Below, one piece after another: positions 26,344 through 36,249 of a DNA stretch of 64,000 bases. The notes beneath the pieces are model-generated. The model was given only the letters and a program-made list of their open reading frames with translations, made no database searches and was not told the origin of the DNA. The position numbers were made by a program, and so were the translations under genes. The first letter of the stretch is position 1; each line of letters opens with the position of its first letter. Source of the DNA: Hyphomicrobiales bacterium (GTDB taxonomy: Bacteria; Pseudomonadota; Alphaproteobacteria; Rhizobiales; Rhizobiaceae); assembly GCA_003963455.1 (NCBI GenBank), contig RXJA01000058.1:1-64000 (forward strand), written 5' to 3'.

Positions 26344-27420
26344 TCAGCTCGCCGCTGCCGAGCGTTTGAAGACTATGGTGACTTTCGTCCCTTCGCCGGC
26401 GCTGGATTTGACCTCGAATTGCGCTTTGGCATTCTCGGTCAAGGAGCGCGCAATGAGAGCACCGAGCTTACCGGGCTTCGGCCATGTTTCGCCCTCTGGC
26501 AAACCAACTCCGTCATCGGCGATAATGATGCGGCATCCGTCCCCATCGACCACGCTGTGAAGGGTTATCGTGCCGCCCTCTCTTCCCTTGAAGCCGTGTT
26601 TGAGCGCATTGGTCAGCAGTTCGTTCACAACCAGCCCAGTCGGCATCGCAACGTTGATCGAGACGGGGTAGGCATCCACTTTCATGTCCAAGCGTATGCC
26701 TTCGACCGCATGCGAAGCCATCACCGCGGACGCTATCTGGCTGAGGTAGACACCGAGATCGACCTCATCGTTCTGCTCGTCGTTCGACAGAGCCTGGTAG
26801 AGTAATGCAAGGGCGTCGACACGTCCGGCCAACCTCTCGAACCGCTTCTGGTCGGGCTCCGCCGCATTGCGGGTCTCCAACCGGATGAGCGCGGTGATCA
26901 TCTGGAGATTGTTTTTTACCCGATGCTGCAGTTCCCGTAGCAGTGTATCCTTTTCGCGAACACGTTCCTCGACCGAGGGCGCCTCTTCACCGTGGAATGA
27001 TACATCCACCAAGGCGACCAGCCGGAAACAAGCCTTGCCCTCGTCGTCCACTATCAAATTTGAGTAGGCGTCAACGACTGCGGGGCCATCAACGGCGCGT
27101 TCGAGGCGGAAAGTACCCACGAAATCGGTTTCATTGACAACACACTCGGCCAGCGCCTTGTCCTTCTGTTCACGGATTCCGGTCCCAGCAAGCGCTGCCC
27201 AGTTTTTCCGTGCCAAACTGGCTGCCTTCAGGCCAGAGAGTTTTTCGAATTCAGGATTGGCATACACGACTCGCTCCGTTCCGATCAGATCTGAAACGGC
27301 GATCGCAATTGGCACTTGGTCGAGGAACTTCTTGAATTGTTCGCTCTCCAGCGCGGTGGCGAGTTCCGGCGTGTCCAGCAACTGCTCGACCGCCTCGGGC
27401 TTTCCTGTATCCGATGTCAT
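26344..27420 (-). CDS. PAS-HisKA_2 sensor histidine kinase
   Basis: A 358-residue soluble kinase: one PAS domain (about 28-140, FLDQVPIAIAVSDLIGTERV), a phospho-accepting histidine at H166 in ELQHRVKNNLQMI, the N-box VVNELLTNALKHGFKG and G-box IIIADDGVGLPEG. The W-x-E hallmark of HWE kinases is missing, so it belongs to the HisKA_2 group. No receiver gene adjoins it. It lies 81 bases downstream of the KaiC/HWE kinase pair on the same strand and could be read from the same promoter. Confidence 0.9.
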   Translation of the reverse strand: MTSDTGKPEAVEQLLDTPELATALESEQFKKFLDQVPIAIAVSDLIGTERVVYANPEFEKLSGLKAASLARKNWAALAGTGIREQKDKALAECVVNETDFVGTFRLERAVDGPAVVDAYSNLIVDDEGKACFRLVALVDVSFHGEEAPSVEERVREKDTLLRELQHRVKNNLQMITALIRLETRNAAEPDQKRFERLAGRVDALALLYQALSNDEQNDEVDLGVYLSQIASAVMASHAVEGIRLDMKVDAYPVSINVAMPTGLVVNELLTNALKHGFKGREGGTITLHSVVDGDGCRIIIADDGVGLPEGETWPKPGKLGALIARSLTENAKAQFEVKSSAGEGTKVTIVFKRSAAAS

Positions 27421-27501
27421 TTTACGCCTACGCTGTAAGGAAAGCCCATCAGTATCAGCGATGGCGCAGATAGGCCACCACGGAGCGCCACCTTTGTGAG
27501 G

Positions 27502-28542
27502 TCAGTAGGCCGGGACTAGCCTCGTGTCTCGCAGCGGCAAAGCCATTGCAAACCGCAGACCCTCAGGATGATAGTTCAAGTCGACTTTGGCTTGGCACTG
27601 CACAGTGACGACTTTCTCCAGCAATGTCGTACCGAACCCGCGCCGCGTTGGTTGCTTTACCCTCGGCCCGCCATTTTCAAGCCAATCCAGATTGAGGAGT
27701 CGTTCCGCTTGCGAATTGCTCACCGACCACCTGACTTCGAGACGGCCGTTAGGGCTGGACAACGCACCATATTTGGATGAGTTGGAGGCAAGTTCATGAA
27801 AGGCCATCCCGATCGGGATCGCAATATCGGCGACCAGCGCGACATTTGGTCCTTGAAGCACCACACGCGACTTGTCGCTCGTATCATAGTGGCGCAGTTC
27901 CGACTCTAGCAGCTTGTGCAAGGAAGCCATCTGCCAATAGTCATCGGTGAGCATCGAGTGTGTGTCGGCGAGAGACACGATCCTGGCAGAGAAATCGCGT
28001 ACGAAATCATCCACGCTACTGCTGGATTTGGCGGTCGCCCCCATCATCGCTCGGACATTTGCCAGCGTGTTTTTGACGCGATGATGGAGCTCTCTGATTA
28101 ACAGTTTCTGGCGGTCTGCGACCTCTTGCTTTTGTTCGATGTATGATTTGACCTCAAGCTGACGGTCGCGGGCCCGCAGGGCCGAGCGCACCGAACTTGC
28201 GAGGCTCGACGCAAGGAACGGCCTTTCGAGAACGATCAGATAGCGGTCCAGAAAGGCCAGACGTTTGTCGATCTCTGTTCCCCGCATCGTCAGCAATACG
28301 ATCGGAAAATCCGACCACGTCGGCTGATGATTGAGCCAGGACGCGAACTTGTTTCGATCTGAGCTGATCAAGGCTTCCTCGGCAACCACAAGACACTGCG
28401 CGTGGTCCAGCAGGCGAACTGCTTCATCTAGCGTGGCGCAGATGTGGGACTTGATCCCGTTCTCCGCGAGAATGGCCGATGCCACCTTCGCATCGCGCCC
28501 GACCGGCGCCAATACGAGCACCCCGCTCTCGGAAGGCATCAC
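27502..28542 (-). CDS. HWE histidine kinase with degenerate receiver domain, KaiC partner
   Basis: A 346-residue protein. Residues about 7-125 form a receiver-like domain in which the phospho-aspartate position reads VVAEEAL and the conserved lysine is arginine (LERPF), so it cannot be phosphorylated in the usual way. The HWE transmitter follows: H154 in ELHHRVKNTLANV, N-box FHELASNSSKYGALS, and W-x-E in LDWLENGGP. The ATG overlaps the kaiC stop by four bases. It is likely to sense or report the state of the KaiC homologue; that link is inferred from coupling. Confidence 0.9.
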   Translation of the reverse strand: MMPSESGVLVLAPVGRDAKVASAILAENGIKSHICATLDEAVRLLDHAQCLVVAEEALISSDRNKFASWLNHQPTWSDFPIVLLTMRGTEIDKRLAFLDRYLIVLERPFLASSLASSVRSALRARDRQLEVKSYIEQKQEVADRQKLLIRELHHRVKNTLANVRAMMGATAKSSSSVDDFVRDFSARIVSLADTHSMLTDDYWQMASLHKLLESELRHYDTSDKSRVVLQGPNVALVADIAIPIGMAFHELASNSSKYGALSSPNGRLEVRWSVSNSQAERLLNLDWLENGGPRVKQPTRRGFGTTLLEKVVTVQCQAKVDLNYHPEGLRFAMALPLRDTRLVPAY

Positions 28543-30026
28543 GATGCCTTGTCTTGAAGCAGATCGCCTTGTTTACCCTCGTAAGTGGGCACACCGGTCA
28601 GAATCCCCCTGAACTCCTCCAATGGCTCACCGACGGCCAAACCGGCCGCACTGATCCTGAACTCGCGGATGGTGTCCTCATGCGGCCCGACACGCTTTTT
28701 GACTACGGAAATAGCCCGCCGAAGGCGCCCGCCGCTTTCAAAGAAGCGCAAGAGCATTACGGAATCGCAGAGATAGGTCATGTCGACAGGGACGGACATT
28801 TGCCCGATCAGCCCATGATTGGCCAATAACAGGATCGTCACAACGCCCTTCTGATTGAGATATGTCAGGATCTCGTGCATCTGTAGCACAAGGTGCTGCT
28901 CCTCTGACATCGCATTGAGATATCCGGTCAGGCTGTCGATGACGACGATCCTGGCATTTGAGTGCTCGACTGCCGACCGGATACGCGACGACAATTCACC
29001 TGGCGACAATTCCGCCGGATCGATCTGTTCCAGGAGCAGGCTGCCGTTGTCGGCGAACGACCCCAGATCCATGCCGAGACCTGACGCGCGAGCCAGGAAA
29101 ATCCGCTTGGTCTCATCGAACAAGAGCACCAGCACATGCTCGCCGCGCTTGAGTGCTGCGTGACAGTAGTTGCACGCTATGGTTGATTTGCCGACACCTG
29201 AAGGGCCCATCAGAAGAGTGCTGGTGCCGCGGTCCAGCCCGCCGCCCACAAGCGTGTCGACGGAACCGTTGCCCGTAGCCGGACTTCCATTCTCCGCCAT
29301 CTCATGTTCGGATGCAACCAGCCGGGGAAATACGATCACGCCGCCCGGTCGGATGACGAAGTCGTGGAAGCCGCCGCGAATTTGAACGCCGCGCATTTTT
29401 ATAATACGCAGCCGCCGACGCTCTCCGCCATAGACCGGCGAAAGCTGTTCCATCCGAATGACGCCATGGCTGATTGAATGGAGATTGAGATCGTCATGTT
29501 CCGCAGTCAGGTCGTCGAGCAGAAGCACAGTTGCATTGTTAAGCAAAAAGAAGCTCTTCAAAGCCAGGACCTGCCGTCGATAGCGTAGAGAACCCTGCGA
29601 CAAGAGACGAATTTCAGACAGAGAATCGAACACCACGCGATCTGGCTTCATGCGCTCGATTTCAGAGAGCGCGGACTGGACGGTTTCACCAAGCTCCAGA
29701 TCGGACGAATGAACCAGCGTTTGCAACTGTGAGGGATCGAGGCTTAGCTCCGGCGGAACCAGTTCGAGTATGTCGATGCCGTCGAGAGAAAATCCATGTC
29801 GTTCGGCGACCGAATGCAGCTCACGCTTGCTTTCGGACAGCGTTATGTAGAGGCATTTCTCGCCTTTCGACGCGCCTTTGATCAGGAACTGCAGGCCAAG
29901 TGTGGTCTTACCTGAACCAGGCCTGCCCTCTACAAGATGTGACCGGAATTTCGCGTATCCGCCTCGCAAGACGTAGTCGAGACCCTCCACGCCTGATGAT
30001 ATTGGTGAAGCGTCGTCTTGATCCAC
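28539..30026 (-). CDS. KaiC-family double-domain ATPase
   Basis: A 495-residue KaiC homologue with two RecA-like domains: Walker A GRPGSGKTT (34-42) with Walker B RVVFDSLSEI, and Walker A GPSGVGKST (274-282) with Walker B IVVIDSLTGY. The paired catalytic glutamates of cyanobacterial KaiC appear reduced to one in each domain (LSES, FDET). Around the KaiC Ser431/Thr432 phosphosite, DMTYLCDS keeps only a threonine. No kaiA or kaiB is nearby. It is coupled to the HWE kinase gene that follows. Such KaiC proteins outside cyanobacteria are linked to stress and signalling rather than true clocks. Confidence 0.93.
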   Translation of the reverse strand: MDQDDASPISSGVEGLDYVLRGGYAKFRSHLVEGRPGSGKTTLGLQFLIKGASKGEKCLYITLSESKRELHSVAERHGFSLDGIDILELVPPELSLDPSQLQTLVHSSDLELGETVQSALSEIERMKPDRVVFDSLSEIRLLSQGSLRYRRQVLALKSFFLLNNATVLLLDDLTAEHDDLNLHSISHGVIRMEQLSPVYGGERRRLRIIKMRGVQIRGGFHDFVIRPGGVIVFPRLVASEHEMAENGSPATGNGSVDTLVGGGLDRGTSTLLMGPSGVGKSTIACNYCHAALKRGEHVLVLLFDETKRIFLARASGLGMDLGSFADNGSLLLEQIDPAELSPGELSSRIRSAVEHSNARIVVIDSLTGYLNAMSEEQHLVLQMHEILTYLNQKGVVTILLLANHGLIGQMSVPVDMTYLCDSVMLLRFFESGGRLRRAISVVKKRVGPHEDTIREFRISAAGLAVGEPLEEFRGILTGVPTYEGKQGDLLQDKAS

Positions 30027-30348
30027 GTTGCCCCGCCTTCTTTTCGTGAACAGCTAAACGGATAACATTTTCAATGGTTCCCTCCGTTGGCCATGGTCGA
30101 TCCATGGCCCGCTCTGTTCGCTAGTTCGTGAGAGCACCGGCTATAATCTCAGATCGACTTCGCTCGACGCCCTCAGGGCGAGGATGCGTGATTGAACCCT
30201 GTCAGCGCGCCTAGATTGGGGCGGACACTTTGCGCTGTATGCAGTTTGCTTGTTTGTTACTTCGGTCGGGCCCGGCATCGTTGTTCCCGATTTTTCGAAG
30301 ACAACGTACATTGACGGAAAATCTGAACAGCGATGTCGATAACTACCC
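30027..30348. promoter_or_regulatory. Divergent promoter region between the kaiC operon and the hybrid kinase
   Basis: The 322-base gap separates two divergently read signalling units, so it must hold both promoters. I see no clear -35/-10 pair or operator. Confidence 0.45.
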
Positions 30349-33300
30349 GTGCATGGGGCGTCCGCGCCCACTATGACGCCTCGCAGTGCAACCAAAGCCG
30401 ACTTCCGCCGTTTTGTCCGGTTCGATATTTCGGGGGATTTCTTGGGACCATCCAGCCAGGACAGGGCGAGCACCACGTCTCTTAGCGCCGGAGAAATGGC
30501 TGAGCGTATCGGCTCGTTTGGCTGGAGCGCCACGTCTATCGGACCGGCCTCTTCATGGCCCACAGAGTTGAAGATACTCATCGATCTCATTCTGGGCTCC
30601 GCACAGCCTATGTTCGTCGTGTGGGGTCAGGACCGGATATGGATCTACAACGATGCCTTCATCCCGATCCTTGGACGCAAGCACCCGACCGCTCTCGGTC
30701 TGCCCAGCCAGCAGGTTTGGGCAGAGGCATGGGAGACAGTCGGCCCGATGTTTGATCAGGTCTTCGAAGGCCAATCCGTCCAAATGGACGACATTGAGAT
30801 CCGGATAGACAAGTACGGGGCCCCCGAAGAGACGCATTTCGCGTTCTCCTACAACCCAATCATGCAGCCGAAAACCAGTGCGGTCGGCGGGTTGTTTGGC
30901 GTTTGCACGGAAACCACGGATCGATTTCTGGCCGAAAAGCGCGAGCGCCTCGCTGCCGAACGACAGATCCACCTGTTCGAACAGGCACCAGGTTTCATCA
31001 TTATCATGCGCGGTCCCGACCATGTCGTCGAGTTTGTGAATGATGCCCATCGCCACGTTTTTAACAGTAGTGACTGGCTCTCGAAGCCCATTCGGGATGC
31101 CTTTCCCAGCCTCGAGGGACAAGGCTTCTTTGAACGGCTCGACGACGTCTTCGGCAGCGGTACGACGTTTGAGGCGCAGGGCGTTCCAGTGCGATTTCGC
31201 CGCTCGGCAGATAGTCCCGAGGAGACGCGCTACCTGACGTTTATTTACGCACCTCTCTACGATGGCGGAAACATCATCACCGGAATATTCTGCGAAGGGT
31301 TTGACGTCACCGAAACTTTTCGCGCGAGGAAGAGAAGCGCTGCCTTCGCCGAACTTGGCGACGCTGTGCGGCTGGTCGAAGACCCTGACGAGCTGGCCTA
31401 TGCCGCGGCCGAAATCATTGGCAGGGAGCTTGATGTCAGCCGGGCCGGCTATGGCACCATCGATCTGGCGAACGAGACGATCTCAATCGAACGCGACTGG
31501 AATGCTCCCGGCATTAAGAGCCTGGCCGGGGTGCTGCATTTTCGCGACTACGGCACGTATATCGATGATCTCAAGCGCGGCGTCACCGTCGTTCTTGAAG
31601 ATGCGGACAAAGACCCACGGACGAGCGCGAAGCCAGAAGCATTGAAAGCGATCAGCGCTCAATCCCTGATCAACATGCCCGTCACCGAAAGGGGGGGCTT
31701 TGTGGCACTACTCTACCTCAATCATAACACTCCCCGATCCTGGTCTGAGGAAGAGATCGAGTTCGTTCGCGAGATGGCAGAGCGAACGCGCACCGCAGTG
31801 GAACGGCGGCGCGCACAGGCGGAGTTGCGACAGAATGAAGCTCGCTTGCGCTTCCTCGACGCATTGGGAAAAGAAACGTCGAACAGGACAGACGCGGACG
31901 CGGTTCTGGAGATCACCACCAAGATGCTCGGCCAACATCTCGGCGTCGCAATCTGTGCCTATGCCGATATGGAGCCTGACGAGGACCACTTTACGATTCG
32001 GGGAGACTGGCATCGACAAGGCTCTTCGAGCATCGTCGGCTACTACAGCCTCCGAGATTTTGGCAAACTCGCCGTCCGCAGGCTCCATCAGGGCCTGCCG
32101 CTGATCATAAACGATAATCGCGTCGAGTTGCCTTCCGAAGAAGCCGCATCGTTCCAGAATATTGGAATCGCCTCGACAATCTGCATGCCATTGGTCAAAG
32201 AGGGGCGCCTGACCGCGCTGATGGCGATCCACGATAGCGCTCCGCGGGTCTGGAATCAGAATGATCTCGCACTTCTTACCCAGGTAACTGAGCGCTCGTG
32301 GGCGCATATAGAACGGGTGAGGTCGAATCAGAGCGCTGCCGAGACCGCTGAACGACTGAGCCTGGCCACCCAGGCGGCTGCAATCGGCATTTGGGACTAC
32401 GATCCTGTCTCTGGCCGCTTGCGGTGGGATGCACAATGCCGGGCGTTGTTTGGCATCACGTCAGACAATGAAGTTTCATATGAAGGCTCCTTCATCGCCG
32501 GCCTCCATCCAGACGACCGCATCCGGGCAGATGAGGCGGTCCGGCGGGCAATCGCTCCAGACAGTCTAGATGGATTCAACATCGAGTACCGAACGATTGG
32601 CCTGGAGGACGGTATCGAGCGTTGGGTGGCGGCAAGCGGGCATGCCATTTTCGAAGCAGGCAAGGCCGTTCGATTCATCGGCACGGTTATCGACATTTCC
32701 GATCGCAAAAAAGCCGATCGCCACCTCAAGATCATGAACGATACTGGAGCGGCGGTCGCCGCGGAACTCGATCTCGAAAAGATCGTGCAAATCACCACCG
32801 ATGCCGGCCTCGAGCTTTGCGGAGCCCAGTTTGGGGCTTTCTTTTACAACGTGCTCGACGATCAAGGGGGCAGCTACATGCTTTACGCCCTGTCGGGCGC
32901 TCCACGCTCGGCTTTCCAGAATTACCCCATGCCACGTGCGACCTCGGTATTCGAACCGACCTTCCTTGGAACAGGCGTCGTTCGATCGGACGATATCCTC
33001 GAGGACCCACGGTACGGCAAGAACGCGCCGCGCAAGGGCATGCCGGAAGGCCACCTGCCGGTTCGCTCCTATCTGGCGGTGCCAGTCGTGTCGAACTCCG
33101 GCGAAGTCCTGGGCGGTTTGTTTTTTGGTCACGCGGAGACCCGCAAATTTCGCTCTGAACACGAGGGGGCCCTTCTAGGCATCGCCGGCCATGCAGCAAC
33201 TGCGATAGACAATGCCCGCCTCTTCCAGTCAGCAGAACGAGAATTGGCTGAAAGGCGGCGTGCGGAGGCCGCACTGCAGACACTCAACTCCACGCTGGAG

Positions 33301-34494
33301 CAGCGCGTCATCGACGAAGTGTCTGAACGTGCCAAGGCAGAGGAACAGCTGCGGCAGGTTCAAAAGATGGAGGCGGTCGGACAGTTGACGGGGGGCATTG
33401 CGCACGACTTCAACAATATGCTTGCGGTCATCATCGGTGGGCTCAATCTGCTTCAGCGCAAATTGTCCAAGGGTGAGACAGACGTCGGCCGATTTGTCGA
33501 AGGCGCCATGGATGGGGCTCACCGCGCCGCCGCCCTTACCCAGCGGCTCTTGGCCTTCTCGCGACAGCAACCGCTCAAACCGGAGCCCATCGACGCCAAT
33601 CGCCTGGTGGGCGGAATGACCGATCTCCTGATGCGCACGCTTGGTGAGACGATCAAGGTGCAAACGGCTTTTGGTGCCGGCCTCTGGCAGGTCAAGGCCG
33701 ATCCCAGCCAGCTCGAAAGCGCCTTGCTCAACCTGTCGGTCAACGCACGGGACGCCATGCCCAACGGCGGCAAGCTGACCATCGAGACGTCGAACGCCTA
33801 TGTCGATGAGCGATACGCTCGTGAGTCCGCCATTGTGGCCGGACAATTCGTGCTGATTGCCGTAACCGATACCGGTACGGGCATGACCCCTGATGTTCTC
33901 GCCAGGGCCTTCGATCCCTTCTACACGACCAAGGGCGTTGGCAAGGGAACCGGGCTTGGCCTCAGCCAGGTTTACGGTTTTGTCCGGCAATCGGGCGGCA
34001 ACGCCAGAATATACTCGGAGCCGGGCGTCGGCACGACGATCAAAATTTATCTGCCACGGCATTACAGCAGCACCGAGCAGGATTCGACGGAGCTTAAATC
34101 AAGGTCGATCGATGGCGGCCTGCCAAACGAAATAGTCATGGTTGTTGAAGACGAGGATCGCGTCCGCGCCGTCTCAGCCGAAGCGTTGCGCGAACTTGGC
34201 TATACAGTCGTCGAAGCCAGCGGCCCTAACGAAGCGATCAAGATGATTGAAGCTGGGCTGCAATTGTCCCTGCTGTTCACCGACGTCGTCATGCCGGAGA
34301 TGTCCGGACGGCAGTTGGTGGACATCTTGCGCAAGGACAACCCCAAGCTCAAGGTTCTCTACACGACAGGCTACGCGCGCAACGCCATTGTTCACAACGG
34401 TTCCCTGGATCCTGGAACGCAGCTGTTGCCGAAGCCTTTCAGCCTTGAGGATCTCGCCGAAAAGGTCAGGACGATCCTCGACGATCCTTCATAG
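30349..34494 (+). CDS. Multi-domain hybrid histidine kinase (PAS/GAF x6, HisKA, HATPase, REC)
   Basis: A 1381-residue soluble protein. Order by eye: PAS (about 75-210), PAS (215-340), GAF (345-490), GAF (505-665), PAS (670-785), GAF (790-960), a coiled coil to about 1005, then HisKA with H1019 in GGIAHDFNNMLAV, HATPase_c (N-box LLNLSVNARDAM, G-boxes DTGTGMTPDV and GKGTGLGLSQVYG) and a receiver with D1312 in LFTDVVMPEMSG and lysine in LLPKPFS. There is no membrane segment. The last three domains resemble the FixL/blue-light-type hybrid kinases of rhizobia. The start could also be the ATG at 30373. Confidence 0.92.
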   Translation: MHGASAPTMTPRSATKADFRRFVRFDISGDFLGPSSQDRASTTSLSAGEMAERIGSFGWSATSIGPASSWPTELKILIDLILGSAQPMFVVWGQDRIWIYNDAFIPILGRKHPTALGLPSQQVWAEAWETVGPMFDQVFEGQSVQMDDIEIRIDKYGAPEETHFAFSYNPIMQPKTSAVGGLFGVCTETTDRFLAEKRERLAAERQIHLFEQAPGFIIIMRGPDHVVEFVNDAHRHVFNSSDWLSKPIRDAFPSLEGQGFFERLDDVFGSGTTFEAQGVPVRFRRSADSPEETRYLTFIYAPLYDGGNIITGIFCEGFDVTETFRARKRSAAFAELGDAVRLVEDPDELAYAAAEIIGRELDVSRAGYGTIDLANETISIERDWNAPGIKSLAGVLHFRDYGTYIDDLKRGVTVVLEDADKDPRTSAKPEALKAISAQSLINMPVTERGGFVALLYLNHNTPRSWSEEEIEFVREMAERTRTAVERRRAQAELRQNEARLRFLDALGKETSNRTDADAVLEITTKMLGQHLGVAICAYADMEPDEDHFTIRGDWHRQGSSSIVGYYSLRDFGKLAVRRLHQGLPLIINDNRVELPSEEAASFQNIGIASTICMPLVKEGRLTALMAIHDSAPRVWNQNDLALLTQVTERSWAHIERVRSNQSAAETAERLSLATQAAAIGIWDYDPVSGRLRWDAQCRALFGITSDNEVSYEGSFIAGLHPDDRIRADEAVRRAIAPDSLDGFNIEYRTIGLEDGIERWVAASGHAIFEAGKAVRFIGTVIDISDRKKADRHLKIMNDTGAAVAAELDLEKIVQITTDAGLELCGAQFGAFFYNVLDDQGGSYMLYALSGAPRSAFQNYPMPRATSVFEPTFLGTGVVRSDDILEDPRYGKNAPRKGMPEGHLPVRSYLAVPVVSNSGEVLGGLFFGHAETRKFRSEHEGALLGIAGHAATAIDNARLFQSAERELAERRRAEAALQTLNSTLEQRVIDEVSERAKAEEQLRQVQKMEAVGQLTGGIAHDFNNMLAVIIGGLNLLQRKLSKGETDVGRFVEGAMDGAHRAAALTQRLLAFSRQQPLKPEPIDANRLVGGMTDLLMRTLGETIKVQTAFGAGLWQVKADPSQLESALLNLSVNARDAMPNGGKLTIETSNAYVDERYARESAIVAGQFVLIAVTDTGTGMTPDVLARAFDPFYTTKGVGKGTGLGLSQVYGFVRQSGGNARIYSEPGVGTTIKIYLPRHYSSTEQDSTELKSRSIDGGLPNEIVMVVEDEDRVRAVSAEALRELGYTVVEASGPNEAIKMIEAGLQLSLLFTDVVMPEMSGRQLVDILRKDNPKLKVLYTTGYARNAIVHNGSLDPGTQLLPKPFSLEDLAEKVRTILDDPS

Positions 34495-34754
34495 CGGGCA
34501 CCAGCTAGCATCTGGGCCGATCTTTGTTGTAGCGGGCGGGTCGCCGAAGCCCAACTCGTTTCACCTGGCCCGAAGGCTTGCAATTGGGCCAGCATTTAGT
34601 GGTAGCCAAACGCTGAGCGCTTTTGATTCGAACTCCACGACTTAACTTTCGATCGCAGCGGCCGCTTTAGCGAACAGGGTCAGTGGGGTGAACGGCCCCG
34701 CAAAGAAGGCGCAAATTGTTCACGGCTCCACTCGTGAAGTGGAGCCGCTCTTGA

Positions 34755-35388
34755 TCAAACCTCAGTTGCCTCGGCAAGTTCGAGAGCATCCTCTACATCG
34801 ACTCCTAGATAGCGAACTGGGTTCTCGATTTTCGTATGACCGAGCAAGATCTGGATGGCTCGCAGATTTCCCGTCGCTTTGTAGATAATCGAAGCCTTGG
34901 TGCGACGCAGGGAATGAGTACCGTATTCCTGGGGTCGAAGCCCGATCGCCTTCGACCCATTCATCAACGAGGCGGGCATATTGCCTTGTGCTCATGTGAG
35001 CCCTTGGATGGATCCTGCTCGGAAATGCGTAATCATCCACTGTCCCGCCGCGTCGTTGCAACCATGCGAGAAGGCTGGAGCGTGCGTCGCTCATCAACTC
35101 GAACTGAACAGGTCGACCGGTTTTCTGTTGGATGATCATCGTGCGAATTCGGATTTCCTGCGCTACATCAAGGTTGCCGATTTTGATCTTGACGAGATCG
35201 CAGCCGCGCAACTTGCTATCGATCGCCAAATCGAAGAGCGCTCTGTCTCGCAGACGTCGCTCCCGATCGAGAAAGAAGCGTATCGCCCATATCTGTCGAG
35301 GTTTCAGAGAGCGTTTCGTTCCGACTTCCTTGCCTGCATTCCATGCTCGGCGATCGGAGGCGGTGAGATCGTAGCTCGAGTGTCCCAT
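34755..35388 (-). pseudogene. Tyrosine recombinase (phage-type integrase), one frameshift
   Basis: The N-terminal frame starts MGHSSYDLTASDRRAWNAGK with AGGAGA upstream (35388) and holds the first catalytic arginine in DSKLRGCDLVKIKIG. Near 34945-34960, after RLVDEWV, the phase changes, and the rest (AIGLRPQEYGTHSLRRTKAS, then LLGHTKIENPVRYLGV) is read in another frame. This second part has the H-x-x-R box and the tyrosine. A one-base deletion explains it. The family is the short, about 200-residue integrase common on rhizobial plasmids and islands. Confidence 0.85.
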
Positions 35389-35636
35389 TTCGTTTCTCCT
35401 TCGGCCATGATTGGCCACGGGAGGAACGCCTAGTTAGTGACTCGGTTGGAGTGATTGGGGGGCGTGAGCAGTCGGTCCGCTATTAGCTGAACGGAAGCGA
35501 GACCAGTCTTCACACTTCGTACGCCCGCACGGTGTTTTGCCATCGCAAGGGTCGCCACGAAGCTTTCTTCATCGGAGGCCCCTTGTCGACCAGCAGCGCG
35601 CGCCGAGCCCTCCGCCCGCTGGCCGCACGAGCGCCA

Positions 35637-35829
35637 CTATGCAACGCGCACGTCCGATTGTTCCGCCGCCGTTGAATAAGCTAGTTTGACGGGCGATGAG
35701 CACCGCACCGCCAGGCCAGGGCCGGGTGTCGCTAAAGCGCTGCATCCACCGCTTCGGCCGCGCCAGCCGCGCCTTGTCGAAGCCGAGGTCCGTGGGGTCA
35801 TGAAACGGTTCGCTGCCAAATTGACTCAT
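35637..35829 (-). pseudogene. N-terminal scrap of a serine beta-lactamase-like hydrolase
   Basis: From 35829 the minus strand reads MSQFGSEPFHDPTDLGFDKA, then RWMQRFSDTRPWPGGAVLIA, matching the start of class C beta-lactamase-related esterases (DLGFD..RL....M..Y......PGA.VLIAR). After LIARQ a neighbouring frame continues KLAYSTAAEQSDV before similarity ends. The SxxK catalytic motif is not reached. Confidence 0.5.
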
Positions 35830-35874
35830 CGCGCCGATGTCCCCCGCGCAATGCAGGGCCTTTTGTGAAAAGTC

Positions 35875-36249
35875 TCAGTTTGAGATCGATGCGGTGGTTC
35901 GTGGCGCGAAGAAGCATGTCCATCGCATCCGCAATTGGCCGACGCGGTACGTCGGATAGAGATTTTCGCAGATATGATAATTGTCGTCGGGGGATGATTG
36001 GACGCGATCCCGTGGGACAAACCATTCGCCTGTCGGCGGGACGTTTCGAGAATAGGGTTGCGGTTGCCTTACGTAATAGCCCTCCGGCGCCGATCTGACA
36101 TCGCTTGACGTGACAGGATGGCAATCGTGACCACCGCAGCACTCGAGATGAAGAACCGGGTCCGTCTTGCCCGAATACCAGCTATGGGCGTTGGCGTTGC
36201 CTGCCAAGACGACACTTATCGAGGCTATAAGCTGCTCCAGCCGGCCCAT
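35875..36249 (-). CDS. Small secreted cysteine-containing protein
   Basis: A 124-residue protein with a signal peptide (MGRLEQLIASISVVLAGNAN) and a mature start HSWYSGKTDPVLHLECCGGH. Cysteines at the CCGGHDC motif and in a later WTCFF segment suggest disulfides. This HSWYS-type protein is a known kind of rhizobial hypothetical, of unknown role. I prefer the ATG at 36249 because it gives a normal signal peptide; the frame is open to 36279. Confidence 0.65.
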   Translation of the reverse strand: MGRLEQLIASISVVLAGNANAHSWYSGKTDPVLHLECCGGHDCHPVTSSDVRSAPEGYYVRQPQPYSRNVPPTGEWFVPRDRVQSSPDDNYHICENLYPTYRVGQLRMRWTCFFAPRTTASISN

